64,000 bases of DNA from Aristolochia californica. Its lineage: Eukaryota; Streptophyta; Magnoliopsida; Piperales; Aristolochiaceae. The DNA is taken from positions 14,910,908 to 14,974,907 of the forward strand of contig JARWKL010000002.1 of NCBI GenBank assembly GCA_029961685.1, in the 5' to 3' direction. Both the position numbers and the translations under genes were made by a program. Shown piece by piece: positions 45,121 to 57,760 of the stretch; the first letter of the stretch is position 1; each line of letters starts with the position of its first letter. The notes beneath the pieces are model-generated. The model searched no databases. It was not told the origin of the DNA and saw nothing but the letters and a program-made list of their open reading frames with translations.

Positions 45121-46140
45121 ATGTCATTAGTTCCAAGTTCTCCTCGACCGATCGTGCCTTGTGATACTGAGATTGTTCAGCCCCCAGAGACAATGGCCAA
45201 TACCACACTTGCTGAGTTGTCGGATCCACCAGAGGTAAGTCCTTCATCACCAATTGCTTTTTATCCTGAATTTGATACTCGTCCTATTGCTATAAGAAAA
45301 GAACCTCGATCATGCACTCAACCTTCTACTTCTCATCCTATTTCCAATTTTGTGTCTCATCATCGCCTCTCACCATTATGTTGTCAGTTTCTTTCTTCTA
45401 TTTCCTCCACATTTGTTCCATAGTAATATCAGGATGCTCCACAACATCCAGGGTGGAAGGCAGCAATGGATGAAGAAATAAAGACACCTATTGATAATCA
45501 CACATGTTCACTGGTTCCTCTACCTACAGATAAAAAACCCGTTGGTTGCAAGTGGGTTTATATAGTAAAACATAATCCGGATGGGACTATTGCACGACTG
45601 GTTGCAAAAGATTACACTCAATGCTATGGCATTGATTATGATGAGATATTCTCTCCAATGGCAAAAATGACCTCGGTACATATCTTATTATCCTTGGCAG
45701 CTAATTCATCATGGCCAATATATCAATTGGATGTAAAAAATGCATTTGTCAATGGTGATATCAAAGAAGAGATTTATATGCAACAACCGCCTGGATATGT
45801 GGTTGAGGGGGAGTCTGTATGTCGCCTTAAAAAATCTCTATATGGACTAAAGCAGTCCCCATGGGCATGGTTTGAGAAATTTAGTCAAGCCATCATACAG
45901 GCAGGGTTTTACAGATGCTCTGCAGATCACTCAGTATTTTTTGAGAACACAACATGAGGTAAGATGATTGTAGCTGTTTATGTTGATATTATTTTAACTG
46001 GGAGTGATTTTGAGGGCATTCAAAAAATAAAAGAATGAATATGTGATGAATTCAAGACGAAGGATCTTGGATTACTGAAATATTTTTGGGGTATTGAGGT
46101 CTTACATATGCCAAAGAAAATATGCCCTTGATCTACTAGA
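45121..46140 (+). pseudogene. Copia reverse transcriptase (broken, catalytic box altered)
   Basis: The linker 45121-45423 is open. The RT begins after TAG 45421-45423. The open part 45466-45957 carries PVGCKWVYIVKHNPDGT, YQLDVKNAFVNGDI (first catalytic Asp), [10 protein letters not shown] and SLYGLKQSPWAWF. TGA 45955-45957 follows. In the same frame the catalytic box is at 45979-45990 but reads YVDI where the family has YVDD: one Asp codon is missing. More stops follow near 46036. Confidence 0.9.
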
Positions 46141-46919
46141 AGAAATAGGTATGAAGGGATGCAAACCGGTAGACACTCCTTTGGATGCAAATACAAAATT
46201 ATGTTGAGGCACTAGAGAAGATGTAGATATTGGAAAATATCAAAGGTTAGTGGGACGACTTATTTACCTGTGTGTAACGTGGCCAGATATTTCTTATGCA
46301 GTAAGTGTGGTAAGTCAGTACATGCACAAGCCACGACTTAGTCATTGGCAAGCACTTGAGAGGATACTACGTTATCTAAAAGGAGCTCCTGGAAGGGGGC
46401 TCCTCTATAAAAAAACATGGTCACTTCAACATTGAGGAATTCTGGGATGCAGACTGGGCTGGATCCCCAGATGATAGAAAATCTACTTCTGGATTTTGCA
46501 CGATGGTTGGAGGAAATCTGGTTAAGTGGAAAAGTATAAAACAAAATGTAGTAGCATAGTCAAGTGCAGAAGCAAAATACAGAGCCATGGCACACACTAT
46601 AAGTGAACTCTTATGGATAAGATCTCTTTTCACTGAATTGGGATTCTATAAAGAAGCTCCAATGGATCTATACTATGATAATCAAGCAACAATACATATT
46701 ACATCTGTCCAGTCTTCCATGAGAGGACAAAACACATTGAGATAGATTGCCACTTTATACGAGAAAAATTCAAAGCTGGTCTCTTATCCCTAAAGCACAT
46801 ATCATCACAAAATCAAGTTGCAGACATTCTCACCAAACCAGTCACTCACAAGATTATGTCTACCATATGCAGCAAGCTGGACGTTTATGATGTCTTCTCA
46901 CCCCTAGCTTGAGGGGGAG
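46141..46919 (+). pseudogene. Copia RNase H, pol C-terminus and polypurine tract (broken)
   Basis: Contains GRLIYLCVTWPDISYAVSVV and QYMHKPRLSHWQALERILRY (46250-46435), then the RNase H segment with DADWAGSPDDRKSTSGF and SSAEAKYRAMAHTISELLW across a frameshift and a stop near 46556. The C-terminus CSKLDVYDVFSPLA ends at TGA 46910-46912, inside the polypurine tract GAGGGGGAG that abuts the 3' LTR. RNase H would remove the RNA template. Confidence 0.85.
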
Positions 46920-47560
46920 TGTTACAATGTGGGACCCACCATGGTGCTAAGGCTGGTGGGACCCACCATGAGGACGTAGGTCAACAAGAAGAGTCCTAGA
47001 GGATGTGGGGCACCAAGAAGAGTCCTCACCCAAAGCAAGCACGAGTTAAGGAAGCAAGAAGCACAAGCTGAATTGATTTAGAAGACTTGAAGATCAAGTG
47101 GGACCCATAAAGATCTCACGAGCTAGCACTCTTATTAAGGTGCGCCGAAAGATCATGAGGGGCCCTCAAGGATAAGGCTACGAGCTGGCTTATCCATTAT
47201 ATTCACGTGAATAATGAAGGACTCCTAGTTCAACTCAAGTTAGTCTTCTAGTAGTTTAGTTTGAATAGACTTACTTATATTGAAGAGTTAGAGTTGGAAT
47301 GTAATTAGGATTGAAGGACAAGTTGTATAAGGACTCTACCTCCTCCTCTACTATAAAGAGAGGTGTTGTAATTCGGAATTAATAAAGTCACACATTCAAT
47401 CCCGAGTTGGTTCTCTCTCTCCCTCTACTTGCTTGGCACAACCTCCTCTTCTCCTTTTATTTTTTTCTTCTCTCTACCTGAGAGCTTTCCTTCCCTTTTC
47501 TCTTTTTTCTTTCTTCTTTCTCTTGTTCGTGATCATGGAAAACGGATCCTAAATTGAACA
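46920..47560 (+). repeat. 3' LTR (641 bp)
   Basis: Begins TGTTACAATGTGGGACCC and ends AAATTGAACA. Longer than the 5' LTR mainly because GGGACCCACCATG occurs twice near its start (46931-46980), giving about 26 extra bases. TATAAAG near 47352. Confidence 0.9.
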
Positions 47561-50500
47561 TGCAAAAATTAAAACCAACAATAAATGTAAGTAAAGATAA
47601 TTTATTCACGCACCACAAAAGTACACTGTGGTTTTATTATCAAAGTTCAGGAAATTCCACTAGTACAACCCCTAATAGCTTGAAATTTTATAAGAAAAAG
47701 ATTTCAAATTGATCCTATCATATTTTAAATTTGGATGTGCGTGCATGAAACATGTTGATGATCTAATGATCCAAAATTTCAAGGAGTACTACAAATGCTC
47801 ATTAAATTATCATGTGAACGTGCGGTGGGATATTTACTCGAGCCAAACAAGCCACTTTTTGCCCAATTTCAAGAATCTGACCAAACAATCAGAGATCATT
47901 GTAAAGTGATTGATCGAATAATCATGCATAACAACTACATTTTTTCATAGGAAATGACTTATGGTTTGGGAGTCACTCAGTTAAAAATCCCCAATCCCCT
48001 CTTTTACGATGATTGTAAAACCTTATATGTAAAAACTAAAAGAGTTTACAATCCGTAAAAATTACAGAGACTAGTAGGAATTGTCTCTCTCTGCATTTGT
48101 GCATTTCCAAATTAGATGTTCAATTTTTTTTTTCAAATCCAAACTTGAGTTTTCACTCTCCCTCTTTCCTCATAAACAAAAAGATACGACAAATAGATCA
48201 CAACAAAATGAAAAATTAGGAGTTTATGTATGCAAAAAACTAAAAGCAATAATAGATGTAAGTAAAGAAAATTTATTCACACACCACAAATGAACAACAA
48301 ATTTTTGTTCTTCATGTTTTGGAAATTCCACTAGTACAACCCCTAATAGCTTGGAATTTTATAAGAAAGAGATTTCTAATTGATCCTAACATTTTTCAAA
48401 GATAGATATGCATGCATGAAACATGTTGAAGATGCAAATGACCTAATTATCCAAAAATTTCAAGTAGTACAACAAATGCTCATTGAATTCTCAGGTGAAC
48501 ATGCGGTGGGATATTTACCTGAGCCAAACATCCCACTTTTTGTCCATTTAAGAAAAGCTGACCTGACAATCATAGATCATTGTAAAATGATGGATCGATC
48601 AATTGTGTGTAACAACTATATTTTTTGTAAGAAATAACTTATGGTTTAGGAGTTAACATAGTTAAAAATCCCCAACCCTTCCCTTTCCGATGATTGCATA
48701 TCCTAATATATAAAAACTAAAAGAGTTTATAATCCCAAAAAATTACAACGACTTTTTGGAATTATCAATCTCTGTATTTGTGCATTTTCATTTTATAAGT
48801 TCAATTTTATTTTCAAATCCAAACTTGAGTTTTCACTCTCACTTTTTTCTCGTAAACAAAAAGATAAGATAAATAGATCACAAAAAAATAAAAATTTTAG
48901 AGTTTATGTATGCAAAAACTTAAAACATTATTAATTTAAGTAAAAAAAATTTATTCACATGCCACAAATGATCACCAAAGTTTTTTTATCTATGTTTGGG
49001 AAATTCAACGAGTACAACCCCTAATACGTTGGAATTTTGTGAGGAAGTGATTTTTATTCATCCTAACATGTTTTAAATATGGATATGCATGAATGAAACA
49101 CGTTGAAGATGCAAATGATCAAATTATCCAAAAGTTTCAAGGAGTACAAAAAATGCTCATAAAATTCACAAGTGAACTTGCGGTGGGATATTTACCCGAA
49201 CCAAACAAGCCACTTTTTGCCTAGTTACAAAAATCTAACATAACAATCGTAGATCATTTTAAAGAGATTTATCGATCAATTATTTGTAAAAGCTATATTT
49301 TTTGTAAGAAATGACTGATGGTTTGGGAGTCAACACTCAGTTAAAAATCCCCAGCCCCCTTTTTTTGATGAATGCAAAATGTAACATATAAAAACTAAAA
49401 GATTTTAAAATCCCTAAAAATTATAAAGACTTTTTGGAATTATCTCTCTATGCATTTGTGCATTTTCTTTTTAGACGTTCAATTTTTTTTTCAAATCCAA
49501 ACTTGAGTTTTCACTCTTCCTTTTTTCTCGAAAACAAAAAGATAAGGCAAATAGAGCATAATAAAATGAAAATATTAGAGTTTATGTATGGAAAAAACTA
49601 AAAAAATAAAATAAATTTAAGTAAAAAAAATTTATTCACGTACCACAAATGAACGCCAAAGTTTTGTTATCCATGTTTGGGAAATTCCACTGGTACACTA
49701 ATAGCATGGAACTTTATAAGAAAGAAATTTCTAATTGACCCTAACATGCTTTAAATATGGATATGCATTCATGAAACATGTTGAAGATGCAAATGACCTA
49801 ATGATCCAAAACTTTCAAGGATCGCAACAAATGCTCATTAAATTCTCAAGTGAATGTGTAGTGGGATATTTACCCAAGCCAAACATGCCAATTTTTTCCC
49901 ATTTATGAAAAGTTGATATAACAATCATAGATCATCTTAAAGTGATTTATCGATCAATCATGTGTAACGACTATATTTTCTTTTTGGAATGACTTATGGT
50001 TTGGGAGTCAATATTCAATTTAAAATCTCCATTTACAGTGCCAGAACCTCCATCCCCACCCCCCCACCCCCTCCTTATTTCCAATGATTGCAAAGCCTAA
50101 TATATAAAAACTAAGAGAGTTTTCAATCCTTAAAAATTAGAACGACTATTTGGAATTATCTATCTTTGCTTTTGTGCATTTTAATTTTAGTTGTCCAATT
50201 TTATTTTCAGATCCAAACTTGAGTTTTCACTCTCCATTTTTTTCTCGTAAACAAAAAGATAAGCATAATAGATCACAACAAAAAAAAAATTTAGATTTTA
50301 TGCAAGTAAAAAATTAAACACAACATTAATGTATGTAAATAAAATTTATTGACGCACCACAAATCAATACCAAAGTTTTGTTTTCTATGATTGAGAAATT
50401 CCACTAGTACAACCCCTAATTGCTATGAATTTTATAACAAAGGGATTTCTAATTGATCCTAACTAGTTTTAAATATGGGTATGCGTGCACGTTGAACATG

Positions 50501-51550
50501 CAATTGACCAAATGCTCATTAAATTCTCAAGATAACTTGCTGTGGTATATTTAACCTAGTCAAACAAGCCACTTTTTGCCCATTTAAAAAAATCTAACCT
50601 AACAATTATAGATCATTGTAATGTGATTGATCAATCAATTATGTGTAACGGCTATATTTTTTTTGTAAGAAATGACTTTATGGTTTGGGAGTCATCACTC
50701 AATTAAAAATCCGCAACCCCCCCTTTTCCGTTGAAAGCAAATTCTAATATATAAAAACTCAAAGAGTTTAGAATCCCTAAAAATTACAATCTCTCTCTGC
50801 ATTTGTACATTTCCATTTTAGATCATTTTTTTTTTCAAATCAAAACTGAAGTTTTCAGTCTCCTTTTTTTCTCTTATAAAAAATGAAAATTTTAGATTTT
50901 ATGAATGTAAAAAACTAATAATAATAATAAATGTAAGTAAAGAAAAAATATTCACATACCACAAATAAACACCAAAGTTTTTTTATCTATGTTTGGGAAA
51001 TTCCACTAGTAGAATCCCTCATAGAATGGAATTATATAAGAATGTGATTTCTAATTGATCCTAACATGTTTTAAAGATTTATATGCATGCCTGAAACATG
51101 TTGAAAATACACCTAATGATCCAAAACATTCAAGGAGTACAACAAATGCTCATTAAATTCTCAAATGAACATGCAGTGGGATATTTGCCCGAGCCAAACA
51201 TGCCACTTTTTTCCATTTACAAAAAGCTGACCAAACAATCGGAGATCATTGTAAAGTGATTGATCGATCAATCATGCGTAGTAACTATATGTTTCGTAAG
51301 AAATGACTTATGGTTTGGGTGTGAAAACTGTTAAAAATCCCAAGCCCATCATTTTCCGATGATTCCAAAACCTAATATAATAAAACTAAAAAGGTTTTCA
51401 ATCCCTAAAAATTACAAAGAGTTTTTGAAATTATCTGTCTCTGCATGTTTACAATTCCATTTTAGATCAATTTTTTTTTCAAATCAAAAATTGAGTTTTC
51501 ACTCTCCCTTTTTTCTCGTAAACAAAAAGATATGGAAAATAGATCACAAC
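47561..51550. repeat. ~680-bp satellite array, block 6
   Basis: About six monomers, anchors near 47665, 48340, 49015, 49700, 50410 and 51010. The best open frame of the recurrent kind (85 codons) is at 48380-48637. The monomer at 50410 is subfamily C and the one at 51010 subfamily D. It ends at AGATCACAAC, where the solo LTR begins. Confidence 0.95.
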
Positions 51551-52163
51551 TGTTACAATGTGGGGCCCACCATGAGGACGTAGGTCATCAAGAAGAATCC
51601 TAGAGGACTTGGGACACCATGAAGAGTTTTGTCCCAAAGAGAGCTCGAGTAAAGGAATCAAGAAGCACAAGTTGAGTTAATTTAGAAGACTTGAAGATCA
51701 AATGGGGCCCACAAGATCTCACGAGCTAGCACAATTATCAAGGTGCATTGGAGAATCATGAGGGGCCCACTAGGATAAGGCCACGAGCTGGCTTATCCCT
51801 TATATTCACGTGGATAATTAAGAACTCCTAGTTCTACTCCAATTAGTCTTCTAGGAGTTCGAGTTTGAATAGACTTACTTATATTGAAGAGTTAGAGTTA
51901 GAATGTAATTAGGATAGAATGACAACTTGTATGAGGACTCTACCTCCTCCTCTCCTATAAATAGAGAGGTTGTAATTCGGAATTAAAAAAGCAACACATT
52001 CAATCTGGAGTTTGTTCTCTCTCTCCCTCTCCTTGCTTGGCGCAACTCATCCTTTCCCTTTTAATTTTTTCTGCTCTACACGAGAGCTTTTCTACACTTT
52101 TATCTCTTTTTCTTTCTTCTTTGTTTTGCTCGTGATTATGGAAAAGAGGTCCTAAATTCAACA
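51551..52163 (+). mobile_element. Solo LTR of the 41697-47560 copia family
   Basis: 613 bp, begins TGTTACAATGTGGGGCCC and ends AAATTCAACA. It is flanked by satellite on both sides with no internal sequence. The flanks ACAAC (51546-51550) and ATAAT (52164-52168) differ by two C-to-T changes and are a plausible decayed 5-bp target duplication. It contains CTATAAATAGAGAGG near 51955, a TATA box. Confidence 0.9.
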
Positions 52164-54237
52164 ATAATGAAATGAAAATTTTAAATTTTTTGTATGCAAA
52201 AAACTAAAAACAATAATACATGCAAGTAAACAAAATTTATTCACGTACCACAAATGAACACCAAAGTTTTTTTATCCATGATTGGGAAATTCCACTAATA
52301 CAACCCCTAATAGCTTTGAATTTGATAAGAAAGAGATTTTTAATTGATCCTAGTAAGGTTTAAATATGGATATGCGTGCATGAAACCTGTTAAAGATGCA
52401 AATGACCAAATCAAAACAATCAAGGAGTACAACAAATGCTCATTAAATTCTCAAGATAACGTGCGGTGGGATATTTAACCTAGTCAAACAAGCCACTTTT
52501 TGTCCATTTACAAAAAGCTAACCTAACAATCATAGATCATTGTAAAGTGATTTATCTATCAATCATGTGTAATGGCTATATTTTTTTGTATGAAATGACT
52601 TATGGTTTGGGAGTCAACACTCAGTTAAAAATCCCCAACCCCTCCTTTTCCGATGATTGCAAAACCTAATCAATAAAACCTAAAAGAGTTTACAATCCCT
52701 AAAAAATACAGAGACTTTTTGGAATTATCTATATATGCATTTGTGAATTTCCATTTTAGATGTTCAATTTTATTTTCAAATCCAAACATGAGTTTTCACT
52801 TTCCATTTTTTTTCGTAAACAAAAAGATAAGGCAAATAAATAAAAAAAAATAATTTTTTTAGAGTTTATGAATGTAAAAAATAATAAAATATAATAAATG
52901 TAACCAAATAAAATTTATTCACGCACTAAAAATAAACACAAAAGTTTTGTTATTCATGTTTGGGAAATTCCACTAGTACAACCCCTAATAGCTTGGAATT
53001 TTATAAGGAAGCGAATTCTAATTCATCCTAACATGTTTGAAATATGGATATGCATGAATAAAACATGTTGAAGATGCAAATGACCTAATGATTCCTAACT
53101 GTCAAGGAGTACAACAAATGCTGATTAAATTCTCAAGTGAACGTGCTGTGGAATATTTACCCGAGCCAAACAAGCCATTTTTTGCCCATTTACAAAAAGT
53201 TGACCTAACAATTATAGATCATTGTAAAGTGATTGATCGACCACTCAAGTGTAATGGCTATATTTTTTTTGTAAGAAATGGCTTGTGGTTTGGGGGTCAA
53301 CACTCAGTTAAAAATCCCTAGCCCCCCCTTCTTCGATGATTGAAAAACTTAATATATAAAAAAAAAAGAGATTACAATCCCTATAAATTACATCGACTTT
53401 TTGGAATTATCTCTCACTCCATTAGTGTCTTTCAATTTTTACATGTTCAATTTTTTTTTTCAAAACCAAACTTGAGTTTTCACTCTCCCTTTTTTTCTCG
53501 CAAACAAAAATTTAAGGCAAAAAGATAAAAAAAAATTTAGAGTCTATGTATGCAAAAAACAAAAAAATAAGAAATGTAAGTAAAGAAAATTTATTCACGC
53601 GCCACAAATGAACAACAAAGTTTTGTTATCCATGTTTGAGAAATTCCACTGGTACAACCCCTAATAGCTTGGAACTTTATAAGAAAGAGATTTCAAATTG
53701 ATCCTAACATCTTTTAAATATGGATATACATGCTCAATAAATTTCAAAAAATATGGATATACATGCTCAATATACATGCTCAATATACATGCTCAATACA
53801 TGATCCAAAAATTTCAAGGAGTAGAACAAATGCTCAATAAATTCTCAAGTGAACGGGCAGTGGGATATTTGCCCAAGCCAAACAAGCCAATTTTCCCTAT
53901 TTATTGAAATTTGACCTAACAATCGTAGATCATTGTAAATTGATTAATCGATCTATTATGTGTAACAACTATATTTTTAGTAAGTAATGATGTATGGTAA
54001 AGGAGTTAACACTCAGTTAAAAATCTCCAGCCCCCCTTTTCCGATGATTGCACAACCTAATATATAAAAAATAAAAGAGTTTACAATCCTTAAAAATTAC
54101 AGAGAGTTTTTGGAATTATCTCTCTCTGCATTTGTGCATTTCCATTTTAGATGTCCAATTTTTTTTTCAAATCTAAACTTGAGTTGTCACTCTCCCTTTT
54201 TCTTGTAAACAAACATATAAGGCAAATAGATCACAAT
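52164..54237. repeat. ~680-bp satellite array, block 7
   Basis: About three monomers, anchors near 52305 (subfamily C), 52980 (subfamily B) and 53655. The last holds the small tandem repeat at 53726-53803. It ends at AGATCACAAT, where the minus-strand copia element starts. Confidence 0.95.
53726..53803. repeat. 13-bp microrepeat inside a satellite monomer
   Basis: ATACATGCTCAAT occurs at about 53726, 53759, 53772 and 53785 (period 13 for the last three). It replaces the usual GCATGCATGAAACATG segment of the monomer. Confidence 0.85.
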
Positions 54238-54808
54238 TGTTGAATTTAGGATCCCTTTTCCAATATTCTGAGGAAGAGAAAGGAGAAAGAAAAAGACGAA
54301 ATGGGAAGAAGAGCTCTCGGGTAGAGAGAAGAAAAAAAAGAAAAGAGATATGTGTGCCAAGCAAAGAGAGAGAGATTTACGCAAGAAGGAGATGTGTAAC
54401 TTGATTAATTCCAAATTACAACACCTCTATTTATAGTAGAGGAGGAGATAAAGTCCTTATACAATTAGCCTTTCAATCTCCTAATTACATTCCAACTTTA
54501 AGTCTCTAAGAAGTCCAATGTGAGTTGAACTAGAACTCTTCTTCAGTAATGTGAATATAAGGGAGGAGGCCAGCTCGTGGCCTTACCCTTGTGGGTCCCA
54601 CATGATCTTCCAGCTCATATTAATAAGGTTACCAGATCATGGTATCTTTGTGGGTTCCAATTTATCTTCAAGTCTTCTAACTCATTTCAGCTTGTGCTTC
54701 TTATCTTCTTAACTTGATCTAGCTTGGGTGAGGAGTCTTCTTGGTATCCCATGTCCTCATGGTGGGTCCCACCAGCTCGTGCACCATGGTGGGTCCCGCA
54801 TTGTAACA
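54238..54808 (-). repeat. 3' LTR of the truncated copia element (571 bp)
   Basis: On the minus strand begins TGTTACAATGCGGGACCC and ends GGATCCTAAATTCAACA. Same family as 46920-47560. The outer flank ACAAT (54233-54237) would be one half of a target duplication; the partner is lost. Confidence 0.9.
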
Positions 54809-55002
54809 CTCCCCCTCAATCTGGTGTGAGAAAACATCATAAATACCCATCTTGCTGCAGATGGTAGACATAATCCATGTCCTCATGGTGGGTCCCACCA
54901 GCTCGTGCACCATGGTGGGTCTGACACTGTAACACTCCCCCTCAATCTGGTGTGAGAAAACATCATAAATGCCCAACTTGCTGCAGATGGTAGACATAAT
55001 CT
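54751..55002. repeat. 126-bp tandem duplication across the LTR / polypurine boundary
   Basis: Two copies (starting 54751 and 54877) of a segment with the LTR start, the polypurine tract and the last codons of pol. As a result two GAGGGGGAGTGT motifs and two pol ends (CSKMGIYDVF and CSKLGIYDVF on the minus strand) lie in tandem. Confidence 0.85.
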
Positions 55003-55700
55003 TGTGAGTGACTGGCTTGGTGAGAATATCTGCAACTTGACTTTGTGATGATATATGCCTTTGAGATAAAAAACCAACATGGAACTTTTCTCGTATAAAA
55101 TGGTAGTCCACTTCAATATGCTTTGTTCTTTAATGGAAGACTAGATTTGATGTAATGTGTATTGCTGCTTGATTATCACAATATAGATCCATCAGAGCTT
55201 CTTTGTAGAATCCCAATTTAGTAAGAAGAGATCTTATCCATAGGAGTTCACTAACAGTGTATGACATGGCTCTGTATTCTACTTCTGCACTAGATCGTGC
55301 TACTAGATTTTGCTTCTTGCTTTTCCATGTCACCAAATTCGCTCCAACCATCGTATAAAATCCAAAAGTAGATTTTTTGTCATCTAGGGATCCGGCCCAC
55401 TCTGCATCTGAGAATCTTTCGATGTTGAAGTGACCATGGTTTTTATAGGGAAGCCCTCTTCCTGGAGCTCCTTTCATATATCGTAGTATCTTTTCAAATG
55501 CTTGCCAATGACTAAGTTGTGGCTTGCACATTTATTGACTTACCACACTTACTGCGTATGATATATCCGACCTTTTTACACACAAGTAAATAATTTATCC
55601 CACTAGTCTTTGATATTTTCCAATATCTACATCTTTTCCTATGCCTCCACATAATCTTGTATTTGAGTCCATAGGAGTGTCTGCTGGTTTGCATCTCATC
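54877..55700 (-). pseudogene. Copia RNase H and pol C-terminus (truncated copy)
   Basis: Minus-strand frame 55531-55130 has CKPQLSHWQAFEKILRYMKG, FSDAEWAGSLDDKKST, ARSSAEVEYRAMSYTVSELLW and LYCDNQAAIHI, the copia RNase H motifs. One stop separates it from the upstream RT. The last part (55116 down) holds VADILTKPVT and the CSKLGIYDV end. A frameshift near 55120-55130 separates the two. Confidence 0.85.
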
Positions 55701-56536
55701 ATTTTTGTCTCCTCTAGTAGATCAAGAGTATACTTCCTTTGGTATAGCACAATCCCATGTTTGGATTGTAATACTTCAATACCCAAAAAATATTTGAGTA
55801 GTCCAAGATCCTTTGTCTTGAATTTAGCACATATTTTTTCCTTTGTTTTCTGGATGCCCTCGGAATCACTACCGGTTAAAATGATATCATCAACATATAT
55901 AGCCAGAATTACCTTACCTCTCGGTGTGTTTTCAATAAATACTAAGTAATCTCCAGAGCATCTATAAATGCCAGTCCGTATGAGGGCTTGACTAAATTTC
56001 TCAAACCATGCCTGAGGGGACAACTTTAGACCATACAGAGGTATTTTTTAGGGGGTATAATGACTCCCCCTCAACCACATACCCAGGTGGTTGTTGCATA
56101 TAGATTTCTTCTTTAATATCCCCATTCAGAAATGCATTTTTCACAGCAAGTTGATATATCGACCATGATGAATTGGCCGCCAGAGATAATAATATATGTA
56201 CCGAGTTAATTTTTGCTACTAGAGAAAAGGTTTCTTCATAATCAATTCCAAACATTGAGTATAACCTTTGGCAACCAGCTAAGCCTTTAGTTGTGCTATT
56301 GACCCATCCGGATTATGTTTGATAGTATAAATCCACTTGCAACCAACAAGTTTTATATCTGTTGGAAGAGGAACCAGTGACCATGTTTGATTGTCATTAA
56401 GTGCCTTCATTTCTTCATCCATTGCTGCCTTCCACATTGGATGTTGTAGAGCCTCTGGATAGGATTGTGGAACAGATATGGAGTAAATAGAAGAAAGAAA
56501 TTGACGAAATAAAGGTGAGAGGCGATGATGAGCCAC
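55595..56536 (-). pseudogene. Copia reverse transcriptase (truncated copy, catalytic box intact)
   Basis: Three minus-strand pieces in order. 56536-56279 has WKAAMDEEMKALNDNQTWSL and [16 protein letters not shown]. 56255-56001 has [28 protein letters not shown] (Asp changed to Ala in the block that holds the first catalytic Asp in the sister copy) and [10 protein letters not shown]. 56023-55595 has the intact YVDDIILTGSD box at about 55887-55898 and LGLLKYFLGIEVL. Frameshifts separate the pieces. The family member at 45121-46140 has the opposite pattern: first Asp kept, YVDD damaged. Confidence 0.9.
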
Positions 56537-56666
56537 AAAATTTCAAATGGGATGAGAAGTAGAAGGTCTAGTGCATGATCTAGGTTCTTTCCTTACAGAA
56601 ATAGGACGAGTATCATATTGAGGGCCAAAAATAACTGTGGATGAAGGAATTACCTCTGTGGATCTG

Positions 56667-57760
56667 TTAACTCGACAAGTGTGGTATTGACCACTTGCTT
56701 TGGGGATTGAATAATCTTTGTATCATAGGGCACAACCGATCGAGGGGAACCTGGTACTGAGGACAGACCAGGAGGAGCACTATCAGAATAAATTGAGAAG
56801 TTTTTAAAAAAGTTACTTCCCTAGACACAAATAAATGTTGAAGATTGGGACTATAACAAACATAACCGTTTTGTGTGAGAGAGTATCCCAAGAAGATACA
56901 CTTGATAGATTTAGGATCAAGATTACTGTGTCTAGGAAATGAATCTTGAACAAAGCATTGACATCTGAAGACTTTCAAAGGTAGTGAAAACGGATCATCA
57001 TTTGGTAATAAACTAGAGTAAGGAGACTTATTTCCAAGAACAGAAGATGGTAGACGATTTATAAGAAAGCAAGCCGTAAGGACTGCATGAGGCCAATAAA
57101 AGCATGAAACTTTCATGGCATATAATAAACCTCGAGCTACCTCAAGAATATGATGCTTTTTCTATTACGTTGCACCATTTTGTTGAAGAGTGTAGACACA
57201 TAATGTTTGATGGATAATGCCATTTTCTTGACAAAAAGAGTCAAGGTCTTTGGAAACATATTCTTTGGCATCATCAGACAGGAGAATTTTTATTTTTTGA
57301 CCAAACTGTGTGAGTACCATCGTATGAAATGACTTAAAAATAAATGGTATCTCAGAACGCTCCTTAAATACAAACAACCAAGTTGTGTAAGTGAAATCAT
57401 CAATAAATGTAATAAAATATTTTGCTTGAGCAAAGTTGGAGACACTCAAGGGCCCCCATACATCAGTATGAATTAAAGAAAATGGAGTAACACTTTTGAC
57501 TTCTGGATGAGGATAGTATGTATTCCTTTGATCTTTAATCAATTGAAAACCTCACAATGCAATTCTGACCTTACTTTAAGAGAAGGAAACATATAATGAT
57601 GAGACTGTGTAGATGGATGTCCCAACCAATTGTGCCATAACCTTGTCTCATTTTTTAGTAGTGGAAACCATATTCATTTTTGGCATGTCCATGTAGTAAA
57701 GACCCTTGTTCATGGCCTCCCCCAAGCACTTGCTTCGTTATAAGATCCTGAAATACACAT
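56667..57760 (-). pseudogene. Copia integrase (truncated copy)
   Basis: Minus-strand frames 57542-57165 (HTDVWGPLSVSNFAQAKYF, FIDDFTYTTWLF, then SDDAKEY) and 57116-56667 (FYWPHAVLTACFLINRLPSS, SPYSSLLP). The zinc-binding part lies just upstream (WHNWLGHPS, near 57640) in a damaged stretch. The catalytic core is split by a frameshift near 57165. Confidence 0.85.

Larger units (their letters stand above)
41697..47560 (+). mobile_element. Ty1/copia LTR retrotransposon, full length but degenerate
   Basis: LTRs at 41697-42311 and 46920-47560, flanked by CGCAA (41692-41696) and TGCAA (47561-47565), a 5-bp target duplication with one change. The gene order gag, protease, integrase, RT, RNase H is the Ty1/copia order. 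The coding region has many stops and frameshifts. Further copies of the same family in the window are the solo LTR at 51551, the truncated element at 54238-58677 and the fragment at 61306-63206. Confidence 0.95.
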
